Shown: positions 18,211 through 25,873 of the stretch, one piece after another | Layout: every line of letters begins with the position of its first letter | Numbering within the stretch: position 1 is the first letter of the stretch | Source of the DNA: Bacillota bacterium | Lineage (GTDB): Bacteria > Bacillota > Clostridia > Clostridiales > Clostridiaceae | Reading direction: 5' to 3' | Length of the DNA: 64,000 nucleotides | Assembly (NCBI GenBank): GCA_023445445.1 | Contig: JAEXLD010000014.1 | Location: forward strand, 18,787-82,786 | The notes under the pieces: generated by a model | The model's database searches: none | What the model saw: only the letters and a program-made list of their open reading frames with translations | Told to the model about the DNA's origin: nothing | Position numbers and translations under genes: made by a program

Positions 18211-20560
18211 AAATAACAAAATACTCGAGATAGTTTGTGATGAATTTGAAATAACTATTACAGGGAATCCAGATGATAAAAAATCAAGTAATCTAGATTA
18301 CAATAAAAATGTTATGGCAAATATACTTATAAACGGAAAATATGAAAATGAAGTGACTGTAAATACAATAGATAGCTATGATCAAATGGTTGATAGTAAA
18401 AATGGAACAATGTTACCATGCTTTTATGAAAATGGAGAATATCAAATTGTATTAGTAAATAAAACAGATAGTAAGTATAAAATTGAACATATGGACAGTG
18501 ATTTATCAAATAATATGCAAACATTTGCTAATGTAAATGTGGGTCTAATAAAATTTGATTCTAATATAGGTTATTCAACTTTTAATGTAATAAAAGATCA
18601 AGTATGTATACTGAGTTTTACTATAGAAGTGTTTCCATCAAAAGTAGATTATAAAACAGATTACAAAGAAATAGTAAGTGATATTAATGAAGAAATATCT
18701 TCATTAGCTTTTGAAATATTAGGTAAAACATATTTAAATACAGTATTAAAAGATACAAATAAGCAAACAAATTCAGAGTATATAAATATTCTTAAATATA
18801 TTTTTAAAGACTTAGAAAAAGATATAAATAGAATATGTAACCATTTTAAACATAATATCCAAACTATTGAAAATATAAAATCAGTTGAAAAATCAAGAAT
18901 TACATCGAGGAAAACAGTTGATTATATAAGAAAACATCCAAGTTCATTAAATGAAGATAGAGTAGGATTTGTAAATATAGAAAATAAATCATATATTCCA
19001 ACAAAAGTAGTTGATAAAAGAAAAATTACAACTATTGATATATACGAGAACAGATATATTAAATATATAATTTCAAATATTATAAAGAGATTAGTATCTA
19101 TTGAAAAAAATATATCTAAAGTCTATAAAAATGAAAATTCATATATAAATTTTATTAAAGGTAAAAGAATATTATTAGAAAGATATCTAAAAATATATTT
19201 TAATCAAATTAGTGATTTAAAAGATCAAAAATCAATGTCACTAGTATTTCAAATATCTCCAGGATATAAAGGGATTTATAATAAGTACATTATGTTAAAG
19301 AAGGGGCTTGCTTTAGGAGAAGATTTATATAAGATGACACCAAAGAAATTATATAATTTGTATGAAATATGGTGCTATATAAAAATACATCATCTATTAA
19401 GAGATATGGGATATAAAGTTAAAGAACCTGGAATAATAAAATATAGTGATAATGGATTGTATTTGTCATTAATACAAGATAAAGAAGCTAAAACAATATA
19501 TAGCAATGGTTCAAATGAAATAAATCTTTGGTATAATAAATCATATTCTTTACCAACAACCAATCAAAGACCAGATATTGTACTTAGTATTAAAAGTTCA
19601 AAGAATAATGAAGAACGTATTTATATATTTGATGCAAAATATAGAATTAATACAGATTCAAATGAGACTGGGCCTATGGAAGAGGATATTAATGTAATGC
19701 ATAAATATAGAGATTCTATAGTATCAGAATTAAAGGAAACATTCCAATTTAAATATGATACTTTTGGAGCATACGTGATGTTCCCTTATAGTGATGAAAA
19801 GAAGTTTATTAATAATAAATTTTATAAGAGTATTGAACAAGTTAATATTGGAGCATTACCAATGTTGCCAGGAAGTACAAAATTAATGGAACATCATTTA
19901 AGAAAGATAATTGGAGAATCGTTACTTGAAGCTAAAAGTAATAGAATCATTCAAGATGAATTAGATGACTATTCTAAGTTTAAAGATAGAAATGTTATGG
20001 TAGTAAATACGTTTGATTCCGAACATTATAATGCATATATGGAACATAAATTCTATCATATACCAAAAAGTAGTCTTTCTAAAGTGAGATTAGGAGTAAA
20101 GTACTTAGCATTTTATAAATCAAGAAATAACTTTGGAGAAGATTGTGGAATTCAGAACTATGCAATTATTAGAAATGTTTATGAATACAAAAGAAGCGAA
20201 TGTAAAGAATTAAAATGTAAAAAATGGAAGGAAAATGAAGTCTATTTAAGATTTGAATTTGATGATGTAATAGAAATAAATAATATAGAACCAATTCAAT
20301 CTAAAGGTTTAATTTCATATACAACATTATATTTATTAAAAAATGCAAGTAATATGCATATGCTAAATATAAAAAGTAATTTTGAAGTTAAAGTATATAA
20401 AAAACTTAATGATATTTCTAGTAATATTGGGGAAAAAGTTAAAAAGGAAAATGATAAATATTACTTAAATAATCATGAAATTGAAGTATTATCAAATAAT
20501 AATATTAGAGTGGATGGTAAGTTTATTGAATATAAAGACTTAGAATATATAATTACTTGA
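18185..20560 (+). CDS. DUF2357/LlaJI-type McrC-like nuclease subunit
   Basis: The gene overlaps the GTPase gene by 26 bases and has GAGGATACAGGG as ribosome binding site. The 791-aa protein has the DUF2357 N-terminal region, a long helical middle, and a PD-(D/E)XK core: RPDIVLSI (D ~463) followed by YIFDAKYRI (D ~482, K ~484). The C-terminal ~200 residues (from VMVVNTFDSEHYN) resemble an EVE/PUA-like reader domain. LlaJI R2 and McrC enzymes cleave when partnered with an McrB-type GTPase, so this pair probably forms a modification-dependent or LlaJI-like restriction complex. No second methyltransferase is in the window, which favours type IV function. Confidence 0.85.
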   Translation: MAILHSGYKNNKILEIVCDEFEITITGNPDDKKSSNLDYNKNVMANILINGKYENEVTVNTIDSYDQMVDSKNGTMLPCFYENGEYQIVLVNKTDSKYKIEHMDSDLSNNMQTFANVNVGLIKFDSNIGYSTFNVIKDQVCILSFTIEVFPSKVDYKTDYKEIVSDINEEISSLAFEILGKTYLNTVLKDTNKQTNSEYINILKYIFKDLEKDINRICNHFKHNIQTIENIKSVEKSRITSRKTVDYIRKHPSSLNEDRVGFVNIENKSYIPTKVVDKRKITTIDIYENRYIKYIISNIIKRLVSIEKNISKVYKNENSYINFIKGKRILLERYLKIYFNQISDLKDQKSMSLVFQISPGYKGIYNKYIMLKKGLALGEDLYKMTPKKLYNLYEIWCYIKIHHLLRDMGYKVKEPGIIKYSDNGLYLSLIQDKEAKTIYSNGSNEINLWYNKSYSLPTTNQRPDIVLSIKSSKNNEERIYIFDAKYRINTDSNETGPMEEDINVMHKYRDSIVSELKETFQFKYDTFGAYVMFPYSDEKKFINNKFYKSIEQVNIGALPMLPGSTKLMEHHLRKIIGESLLEAKSNRIIQDELDDYSKFKDRNVMVVNTFDSEHYNAYMEHKFYHIPKSSLSKVRLGVKYLAFYKSRNNFGEDCGIQNYAIIRNVYEYKRSECKELKCKKWKENEVYLRFEFDDVIEINNIEPIQSKGLISYTTLYLLKNASNMHMLNIKSNFEVKVYKKLNDISSNIGEKVKKENDKYYLNNHEIEVLSNNNIRVDGKFIEYKDLEYIIT

Positions 20561-20597
20561 AATATTATATGATAAAAATCCATCTTTTAGAGAATGA

Positions 20598-20975
20598 GTT
20601 AAATACTTTAAAGATAAGAAGACAGATATATTCTTCATTACACTAAATAAAAGTGATAAAGATTTTTCACCTTCAACATTATACCAGGATTATGCAATAA
20701 ACGAGAAACTGTTCCATTGGCAAACACAATCAAGGACTTCAGTTGAAAGTGCAACTGCACAAAGATATATTAATCATTTAAAAACTAGTAATAAGATAGC
20801 TCTTTTTGTTAGAGAATACAAGGAAAGAGATGGACTTACATCACCATTTACTTATTTAGGAACTTGTGAATATAGAAGTCATACTGGAAATAAACCAATT
20901 AGCTTTGTTTGGGAGCTACATGAGGAAATTCCTGCTAAGCTAATAAATAAAGCAAATAAATCTATAGTGATTTAA
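20598..20975 (+). pseudogene. 3' remnant of a DUF3427-domain helicase gene
   Basis: An open frame of ~125 codons without a start follows an in-frame TGA at 20595-20597. It contains the DUF3427 signature blocks DIFFITLNKSDKDFSP, LFHWQTQSRTS, RYINH, IALFVREYK, FTYLGTCEYRSHTG and ISFVWELHEEIP, and ends with NKANKSIVI. In intact proteins this domain is the C-terminus of ~950-aa PLD/DEAD helicases. No helicase motifs precede it, so the gene is truncated. The likely N-terminal stub lies at 4981-5034. The 8-mer TTAAATAC occurs at both breakpoints (5031-5038 and 20599-20606), possible microhomology or a coincidence in AT-rich DNA. Confidence 0.75.
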
Positions 20976-21060
20976 TTAGTTATAACTATAAAAATATATA
21001 TCATATTTGTTATTCCCCTAAGTAATATTTATTAAGTAGATATTTTAGGGGGAATACTTT
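20934..21060 (+). repeat. Direct repeat copy A: DUF3427 gene tail plus terminator
   Basis: The last codons of the DUF3427 remnant (AKLINKANKSIVI), the stop and the following terminator recur with roughly 85% identity by eye at 21772-21895. The terminator hairpin in this copy is CCCCTAA (21015-21021) with TTAGGGG (21045-21051), followed by T-rich sequence that runs into the next gene. Confidence 0.8.
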
Positions 21061-21471
21061 TTGGAAAATTATAAAGAAAACAAATCTATTAAAGTTATAA
21101 AAAAGGAAATTAAAGATAAGGCAGATAGCTTAATTGAGAAAAATAAAATACTTAAAAAGTATGAAAAAAGCCAAGTTTTAGTTTCTACAATAGGCATATT
21201 AGGAACATTACTTTATTGCTTTTTAACAAATAAGAACTATAGCATAAATGAAATTTGGTCAAGATATGAATTCTATGGAGCTTTAGTTTTTGTTCTAATT
21301 TATAATTCTATTATTGAGAAAAGAGTAAAGAGTTTAAAGAAAGAAGTAGAGAAGGGCAAGGAGACTATTAAAAATAAAATGATTCTTAAAATATGTGACT
21401 GTAGAGAATGTTGTTACTGTAAAGAAGAATTAAATGAATATATGAAGAAAAATGGTATTGGAATTATCTAG
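21061..21471 (+). CDS. Small two-TM membrane protein with Cys cluster, function unknown
   Basis: TTG start; AGGGGGA, the 3' arm of the preceding terminator hairpin, lies about nine bases upstream and is the only ribosome binding site available, so hairpin folding could influence translation. The 136-aa protein has a charged coiled N-terminus (1-38), two hydrophobic segments (around SQVLVSTIGILGTLLYCF and FYGALVFVLIYNSI), a second charged helix and a cysteine-rich CDCRECCYC motif near 115-123. The topology resembles small membrane effectors often found in defence islands, but no family was recognised. It lies between the two copies of the DUF3427 gene tail. Confidence 0.55.
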   Translation: MENYKENKSIKVIKKEIKDKADSLIEKNKILKKYEKSQVLVSTIGILGTLLYCFLTNKNYSINEIWSRYEFYGALVFVLIYNSIIEKRVKSLKKEVEKGKETIKNKMILKICDCRECCYCKEELNEYMKKNGIGII

Positions 21472-21548
21472 TGAAAATTATTGTTTTAATAAAGCATTAT
21501 ATAGGTATAAAAAATAATAAAAAAGATAAAATTTAGTATAAAACTATA

Positions 21549-21652
21549 TTGACAACCATTACATGAGATGGTATTAGTTACTTACAGATACGGATTGTTA
21601 CTCTTTGAGGCATTGCCAAGTTTATTTTTGGTGTGCTTTGAGGAGTTTTTTT
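21549..21652 (+). ncRNA. Possible small RNA or leader with its own promoter and terminator-like hairpin
   Basis: TTGACA (21549-21554), a 17-base spacer and TATTAG (21572-21577) form a plausible promoter. The predicted ~70-base transcript ends in a structure closed by ACTC (21600-21603) and GAGT (21643-21646). Inside that are a symmetric TTTGAG/TTTGAG internal loop and a GCCAA/TTGGT stem, and a run of seven T follows. It could be a free-standing small RNA or an attenuator before the short ORF at 21670. No known RNA family was recognised. Confidence 0.3.
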
Positions 21653-21669
21653 GCATAAAGGAGGGTGAA

Positions 21670-21756
21670 ATGAAAAAGGGAGATAACTTTATGTTAAAAG
21701 ATAAGTTTGATGAAGAGGTTAAAGAGTACATGAAGGAACACTTCGAAATATATTAA
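21670..21756 (+). pseudogene. Short ORF of 28 codons, probably a truncated gene
   Basis: ATG with a strong ribosome binding site (AAGGAGGG, five bases away) starts MKKGDNFMLKDKFDEEVKEY and stops 28 codons later, just before the second DUF3427 tail repeat. A good start with an abrupt end next to a repeat suggests a gene cut off by recombination, although a genuine small protein cannot be excluded. The frame continues upstream to 21568, but that part covers the hairpin and lacks a ribosome binding site. Confidence 0.4.
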
Positions 21757-21771
21757 CATAATGAAGATACA

Positions 21772-21895
21772 GCTAAATTAATAATTAAAGCAAATAAATC
21801 TATAGTTATTTAATTAGTAATACTATAAAAGCATATAATATTTATTTTTCCCCTAAATAATATTTATTAAATAGAATTTAGGGGGATTATTTATT
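21772..21895 (+). repeat. Direct repeat copy B: DUF3427 gene tail plus terminator
   Basis: The copy encodes AKLIIKANKSIVI and a stop, followed by a hairpin with CCCCTAAA near 21850 and TTTAGGGG near 21877, matching copy A at 20934-21060. It ends at the stop codon of the convergent arr gene, for which the hairpin may also serve as terminator. Nothing of the DUF3427 gene beyond these last codons is present upstream. Confidence 0.8.
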
Positions 21896-21898
21896 GCG

Positions 21899-22330
21899 TT
21901 ATTCGTTAATAGCTTCAATTCCCTGTTCTTTTAGTTTATTTAAATTATCCTTCATAATTTTAAGTTCTTCTGGTGAATGACCCTTCCATTTAGTTATTTC
22001 TCCAATTACTTTTAGTGGAAAGGATGTACGATAAGAACGTGTAGGATTTCCAGGAAACTTTTTATTAGTTAAATTAGGATCATCTTCGAATTCTCCAGTA
22101 GGTTCAACTATATATATTCTTTCATTGCCATTACCAGCTGCTAATTCTGCTCCCAAAATTGCTGTCATATAAACAAAATTAGCTTTTTTACCTTTGCCAT
22201 AATTAGATGAAAATCCTATATTAATTAAATCCCCTATTTTAAGGTTAGCTTTTGTTCCATGATAAAAAGGGCCATTATCTAAAATTTCATTTGCTTTAGA
22301 GCTTGTAGAGTTGTCATTATCAATACTCAT
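21899..22330 (-). CDS. arr: Rifamycin ADP-ribosyltransferase (Arr family)
   Basis: ATG on the minus strand with AAAAAGGAG upstream. The 143-aa protein is clearly Arr: FYHGTKANLKIGDL, SNYGKGKKANFVYMTA, RIYIVEPTGEFEDDPN, LTNKKFPGNPTRSYR and VIGEITKWKGH in the family order. The expected catalytic residues are H24, Y54 and D84. Arr transfers ADP-ribose from NAD to the ansa-chain hydroxyl of rifampicin and inactivates it. Compared with my memory of Arr-ms and Arr-2, about five residues after YMTA (the LDAA-W segment before GAELA) are missing. The gene converges on the DUF3427 tail repeat and is adjacent to the defence island. Identity is secure; activity with the short deletion is untested. Confidence 0.95.
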   Translation of the reverse strand: MSIDNDNSTSSKANEILDNGPFYHGTKANLKIGDLINIGFSSNYGKGKKANFVYMTAILGAELAAGNGNERIYIVEPTGEFEDDPNLTNKKFPGNPTRSYRTSFPLKVIGEITKWKGHSPEELKIMKDNLNKLKEQGIEAINE

Positions 22331-22578
22331 ATAGATTCTCCTTTTTATTAGATTTACATCATATTATCACAACTAAAGGGGAGAATATAAGTCTATATTT
22401 TATATTTTTAAAATGATATAATTAAGGTGGAAGGATAATTTTACTAGGAAAATTAAGGTGCCTTTTTAGAAATATGATAATTAAATATATCATGTTTCTT
22501 TATTTTTTATAATAGAAAGCAGAGAATATATTTATATTATTAATATACAATAAAGAATTAAAAAGGAATGTAGAAGTT

Positions 22579-22968
22579 ATGAAAGTAATAGAGGTAGTTG
22601 CAGCTATAATAAAAAAGGAAGATAAAATATTTATAACTCGCAGAAGTTATGGAGAATTTAAGGATATGTGGGAATTTCCAGGTGGAAAGATAGAAGAAGG
22701 AGAAAGAAAAGAAGAGGCTTTAATTAGAGAAATAAAGGAAGAACTTGAGTTAGATATAAATAATTTAAATTATTTAACAACAGTAGAATATGATTATCCT
22801 AATTTTCATTTAATTATGCATTGCTTTATCTGTGAAATATGTGGTGGAAGCCTAAATTTAAATGCGCATAATGATGCAAAGTATGTTACATTAGAAGAAT
22901 TATCATCACAAACTTGGGTTCCAGCGGATATTGAAGTAGTAAAAGCATTATCAAATAAATATAAATAA
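22579..22968 (+). CDS. Nudix hydrolase (MutT/NudG-like)
   Basis: The 129-aa protein has a complete Nudix box, GKIEEGERKEEALIREIKEEL (G-x5-E-x7-REUxEE), near residues 37-57. The general shape is that of (deoxy)nucleoside-triphosphate pyrophosphatases such as MutT or NudG: VVAAIIKKEDKIFITRR at the N-terminus and WVPADIEVVKAL at the C-terminus. It probably removes oxidised or methylated nucleotides such as 8-oxo-dGTP or 5-methyl-(d)CTP. It stands alone, with its own upstream region and a weak ribosome binding site (AAAGGAATG), divergent from arr. Exact substrate cannot be told from sequence. Confidence 0.85.
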   Translation: MKVIEVVAAIIKKEDKIFITRRSYGEFKDMWEFPGGKIEEGERKEEALIREIKEELELDINNLNYLTTVEYDYPNFHLIMHCFICEICGGSLNLNAHNDAKYVTLEELSSQTWVPADIEVVKALSNKYK

Positions 22969-23219
22969 AAATGATTTTATAATTGGATAATTAGTATAAT
23001 GTGATAATCATTTTTTTGTTATCACATTTTCCTATTAATTGGTTATACTCTAGATTAGAATAGCTATTATTAGAAAGATGAAAGATATGTTTTGAAGATT
23101 ATAATTGAAAAAGTTGCTATGTATTATTAAAAAGTTTTAAATTAGTTAAAAATATTCATTTAAAATCTACTATATATAATAAATAGTAATAAAAAATATA
23201 TTAATTAAGGAGACAAGTA

Positions 23220-24866
23220 ATGAAAAAAATAACACAAGTAATTCTAGGAGTATTATTAATTGCTATAATTAGTTTTCTTATTTACGTAATTCTTCCAGTA
23301 CTAAATATTAAATTCTTATTTAATACAATTATATTTTTATTTTCATTGATACTATTAATTTTAATAGGCTATTTTAGTTATAAAAAAGAAATTAATAAGT
23401 ATGTGGAAAAGGAAAAAGAAAAAATAAAAAAAGTAGAAAAGAGTTTAGTTAATATTTTAGTTTTAGTTATTTTAATTGGAATTGGGGTTAATTTAGCTGG
23501 TTCAAAAATCTTTAATGCTAAAAAATACAGAGCCTTAGCTGGAGAAGTTAAGACAGAAAATTTTGCTGATAATATTAAAGAAATTGAGCTTAAGAATATT
23601 CCAATTATTGATGAAGAATATGCTTTACGTATAGCTGATAAAGAAGTTGGACAAATCCCATCTTTAGGTTCAAGAACTGATTTAGGTAATATGACTCTAC
23701 AACAAGTAGGAGGTAAATTGTACTATGTAGCACCTTTAGAACCTTCTGGATTCTTTTCTTGGATGAAGAATAGAGGAACAGAAGGTTATATAATGGTTAA
23801 TGCTACATCTTTAAATGATGTGAAATTAGTAACAGAGTTAAATGGTGAAGCAATTAAGCTTAAGTATTCAGAAAAGGCTTATTTTAGTGAGGATATTGGA
23901 AGACACGCCTATAAGACTTTAAAGACATTAGGATTTACTGATTATTCTTTTGAAATTGATGATGAGGGAAGACCTTATTGGGTAGTAACAGTTTATGATA
24001 AGGCTATTGGAATAAAGAGTGAAAAAGTTGTAGGAATAGTTCTTGTAGACGCACAAAGTGGTGAAACAGAATACTTTGATGATATAAATAATATCCCTGA
24101 ATGGATAGATAGAGTACAACCTATGGATTTAATGGTTGATCAAATTGAATGGTGGGGAAAATATATTCATGGATTCTGGAATTTCTCTAAAACAGATAAG
24201 CTAGAGCCAACAGAAGGAACAGGTGTTGTTTACATTGATGATGTATGCTATTACTACACAGGAATGTCTAGTGTTGGTATAGATAATTCTAGTGTTGGAT
24301 TTATGCTTGTAAATAGTGTAACTGGAGAAAAAAACTTCTATAAAAACTCTGGAGCAACAGAAGAGGCGGCAAGGAGTTCAGCAGAAGGGAAGGTTCAAAA
24401 TTTAGGATATACAGCAAGTTTCCCACGACTTATAAATATAAATAATCAGCCAACATATTTTATCCCTCTTAAGGATAATGAAGGCTTAATAAAGCAATAT
24501 GCCATGGTAAATGTAGAAAATTATAATATTGTAGGCGTAGGAGCTAATATTGAAGAAACTTATAATAACTATATTACAGCTTTGAATAATGGCAACAAGA
24601 ATGTAACTGATATAGAAGCTAACGGTAATACTAAAAAAGAAACTTTAACTGTAAGCAGAATTGGAAATATAATATCTCAAGATGAAGTAGTTTTTTATAT
24701 TACAACAGTAGAGTATCCAGAGAAATTAATTATTGTGTCTCAAGGGTTATCTAAAGAAACGCCACTTACAAAGGAAAATGATAAGATAATTATTTCATAT
24801 TTTGAAAATGATAAGAGTTCAATAAATGCAATAACTTTTGATAATCTAAATTTAAATATTAAGTAA
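23220..24866 (+). CDS. Membrane-anchored protein of unknown function
   Basis: ATG with AAGGAGAC upstream. The 548-aa protein has three hydrophobic segments in the first ~110 residues (around 5-25, 30-52 and 76-95), then a large, probably extracytoplasmic, region of ~440 residues. This region has repeated alpha/beta units that recall PepSY-like folds (EEYALRIADKEVG; YIMVNATSLNDVKLV; GFMLVNSVTGEKNFY; YAMVNVENYNIVGVG). I recognise it as a conserved clostridial hypothetical type but know no function. It is monocistronic and ends ahead of a bidirectional terminator. Confidence 0.6.
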   Translation: MKKITQVILGVLLIAIISFLIYVILPVLNIKFLFNTIIFLFSLILLILIGYFSYKKEINKYVEKEKEKIKKVEKSLVNILVLVILIGIGVNLAGSKIFNAKKYRALAGEVKTENFADNIKEIELKNIPIIDEEYALRIADKEVGQIPSLGSRTDLGNMTLQQVGGKLYYVAPLEPSGFFSWMKNRGTEGYIMVNATSLNDVKLVTELNGEAIKLKYSEKAYFSEDIGRHAYKTLKTLGFTDYSFEIDDEGRPYWVVTVYDKAIGIKSEKVVGIVLVDAQSGETEYFDDINNIPEWIDRVQPMDLMVDQIEWWGKYIHGFWNFSKTDKLEPTEGTGVVYIDDVCYYYTGMSSVGIDNSSVGFMLVNSVTGEKNFYKNSGATEEAARSSAEGKVQNLGYTASFPRLININNQPTYFIPLKDNEGLIKQYAMVNVENYNIVGVGANIEETYNNYITALNNGNKNVTDIEANGNTKKETLTVSRIGNIISQDEVVFYITTVEYPEKLIIVSQGLSKETPLTKENDKIIISYFENDKSSINAITFDNLNLNIK

Positions 24867-24974
24867 TTAAAAGTTTTAAATAAAGTAGATATAAAAATAA
24901 AAACAGAATTTATGTTCACAAAGTTAGTAAATAAAAATACAATAACTATATACAACTCCTTTTTTATATTTTGG

Positions 24975-25015
24975 TAAGCCACTAATTATAAGTAAATAAT
25001 ATAATTAGTGGCTTA
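24975..25015. terminator. Bidirectional terminator
   Basis: A perfect 15-bp inverted repeat, TAAGCCACTAATTAT (24975-24989) with ATAATTAGTGGCTTA (25001-25015), lies between the convergent membrane-protein and exonuclease genes. Confidence 0.75.
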
Positions 25016-25111
25016 ATTAATGCACTTTTATCAATGCATAATGCATAATTAATAATTCATAATTGTAGAAATAAATCAGACAAGCTGAATTATGAAAAAA
25101 ATCATGCTGCT

Positions 25112-25852
25112 TTATTTTATGTCTATAAGAAATTGATTAGTTTTACCCATATTGTATGCTAATTTTATCATGCTGATTTCTTCAGAGGTTAATTTTTTAT
25201 TATACATTTTTTCAATTTGAATAATTAAGGCATTATAATCCACTATCTTTTTAGGCTCTGATTTTATTCTCATAGGTGTATGATTATAAACTTTTGCCTC
25301 TATTGAATCAGTATATAATTTTTTAAATACCTTAGCAGTATAATAAGCATCATTAAAGGCATTATGAAAAGCACAGTCTATGTGTATATTTAGAAAATCT
25401 AGTGCGTTTTTTAGTCCAATGCTTTTTCCACCTGGAACTTTAAAATGCTTACTAGCATAATCTTGAATGTCTATATAAAGTTTAGGAAGGTCTTCAGTAG
25501 GGAGATTAAAGTAAATAATGTTTTTATATAATTCTGTTAAGTCTACAATCCCCCAAACAATAAATGTTATATCTTCTTTTCCAATAAAATTCATAAAGTC
25601 ATAATAAATATCAGTAAATTCTTTGGCAGAAGAAACCATTTCGTCAGTAATCTTTGTTAAATCTTGAATATAGGGAAGAATATTTTTATAAACAGTAGGT
25701 TTTACTAATTCATTAAATGTTGAAATAGTTTTAAAATATTCATCAAGTTTTAACCCTCCAATTTGTATTATTTCAAAGGGCAATTGAGCAATCCTATCTT
25801 CTTTATTAAAACTTTGATTAAATTCTAAATCAAATATAATATACTTCATCAT
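25112..25852 (-). CDS. DEDDh-type 3'-5' exonuclease
   Basis: Start ATG at 25852 is preferred because AAGGTGG lies five bases upstream and overlaps the alternative GTG at 25861. The ~246-aa protein has the exonuclease motifs ExoI FDLEFN, ExoII around FIVWGIVDL and ExoIII HNAFNDAYYTAKVF (H and D of DEDDh). It resembles the KapD and DNA polymerase III epsilon-like exonucleases of Firmicutes that trim DNA or RNA 3' ends. The C-terminal ~55 residues contain an extra helical domain (TSEEISMIKLAYNMG). It is followed upstream on the same strand by a lipoprotein gene, 22 bases away, and may be co-transcribed with it. Confidence 0.85.
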   Translation of the reverse strand: MMKYIIFDLEFNQSFNKEDRIAQLPFEIIQIGGLKLDEYFKTISTFNELVKPTVYKNILPYIQDLTKITDEMVSSAKEFTDIYYDFMNFIGKEDITFIVWGIVDLTELYKNIIYFNLPTEDLPKLYIDIQDYASKHFKVPGGKSIGLKNALDFLNIHIDCAFHNAFNDAYYTAKVFKKLYTDSIEAKVYNHTPMRIKSEPKKIVDYNALIIQIEKMYNKKLTSEEISMIKLAYNMGKTNQFLIDIK

Positions 25853-25873
25853 ATATACCACCTTATGGGAAAT

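Noticed and set aside
21584..21652. Type III (ToxIN-like) toxin-antitoxin RNA
   Set aside because: There are no tandem repeats of a pseudoknot unit, and the following ORF does not resemble ToxN.
21568..21669. Upstream extension of the 28-codon ORF (MVLVTYRYGLLLFEALPS...)
   Set aside because: It covers a hairpin and T run and lacks a ribosome binding site, whereas a strong site precedes ATG 21670.
1..21900. Search for transposase, integrase or phage structural genes to explain island mobility
   Set aside because: None is visible; the junction evidence points to homologous or microhomology-mediated replacement instead.
25025..25075. Short ATGCATAAT / ATTCATAATT direct repeats
   Set aside because: Simple AT-rich repetition without regular spacers; not a CRISPR, and too short to support a mobile element.
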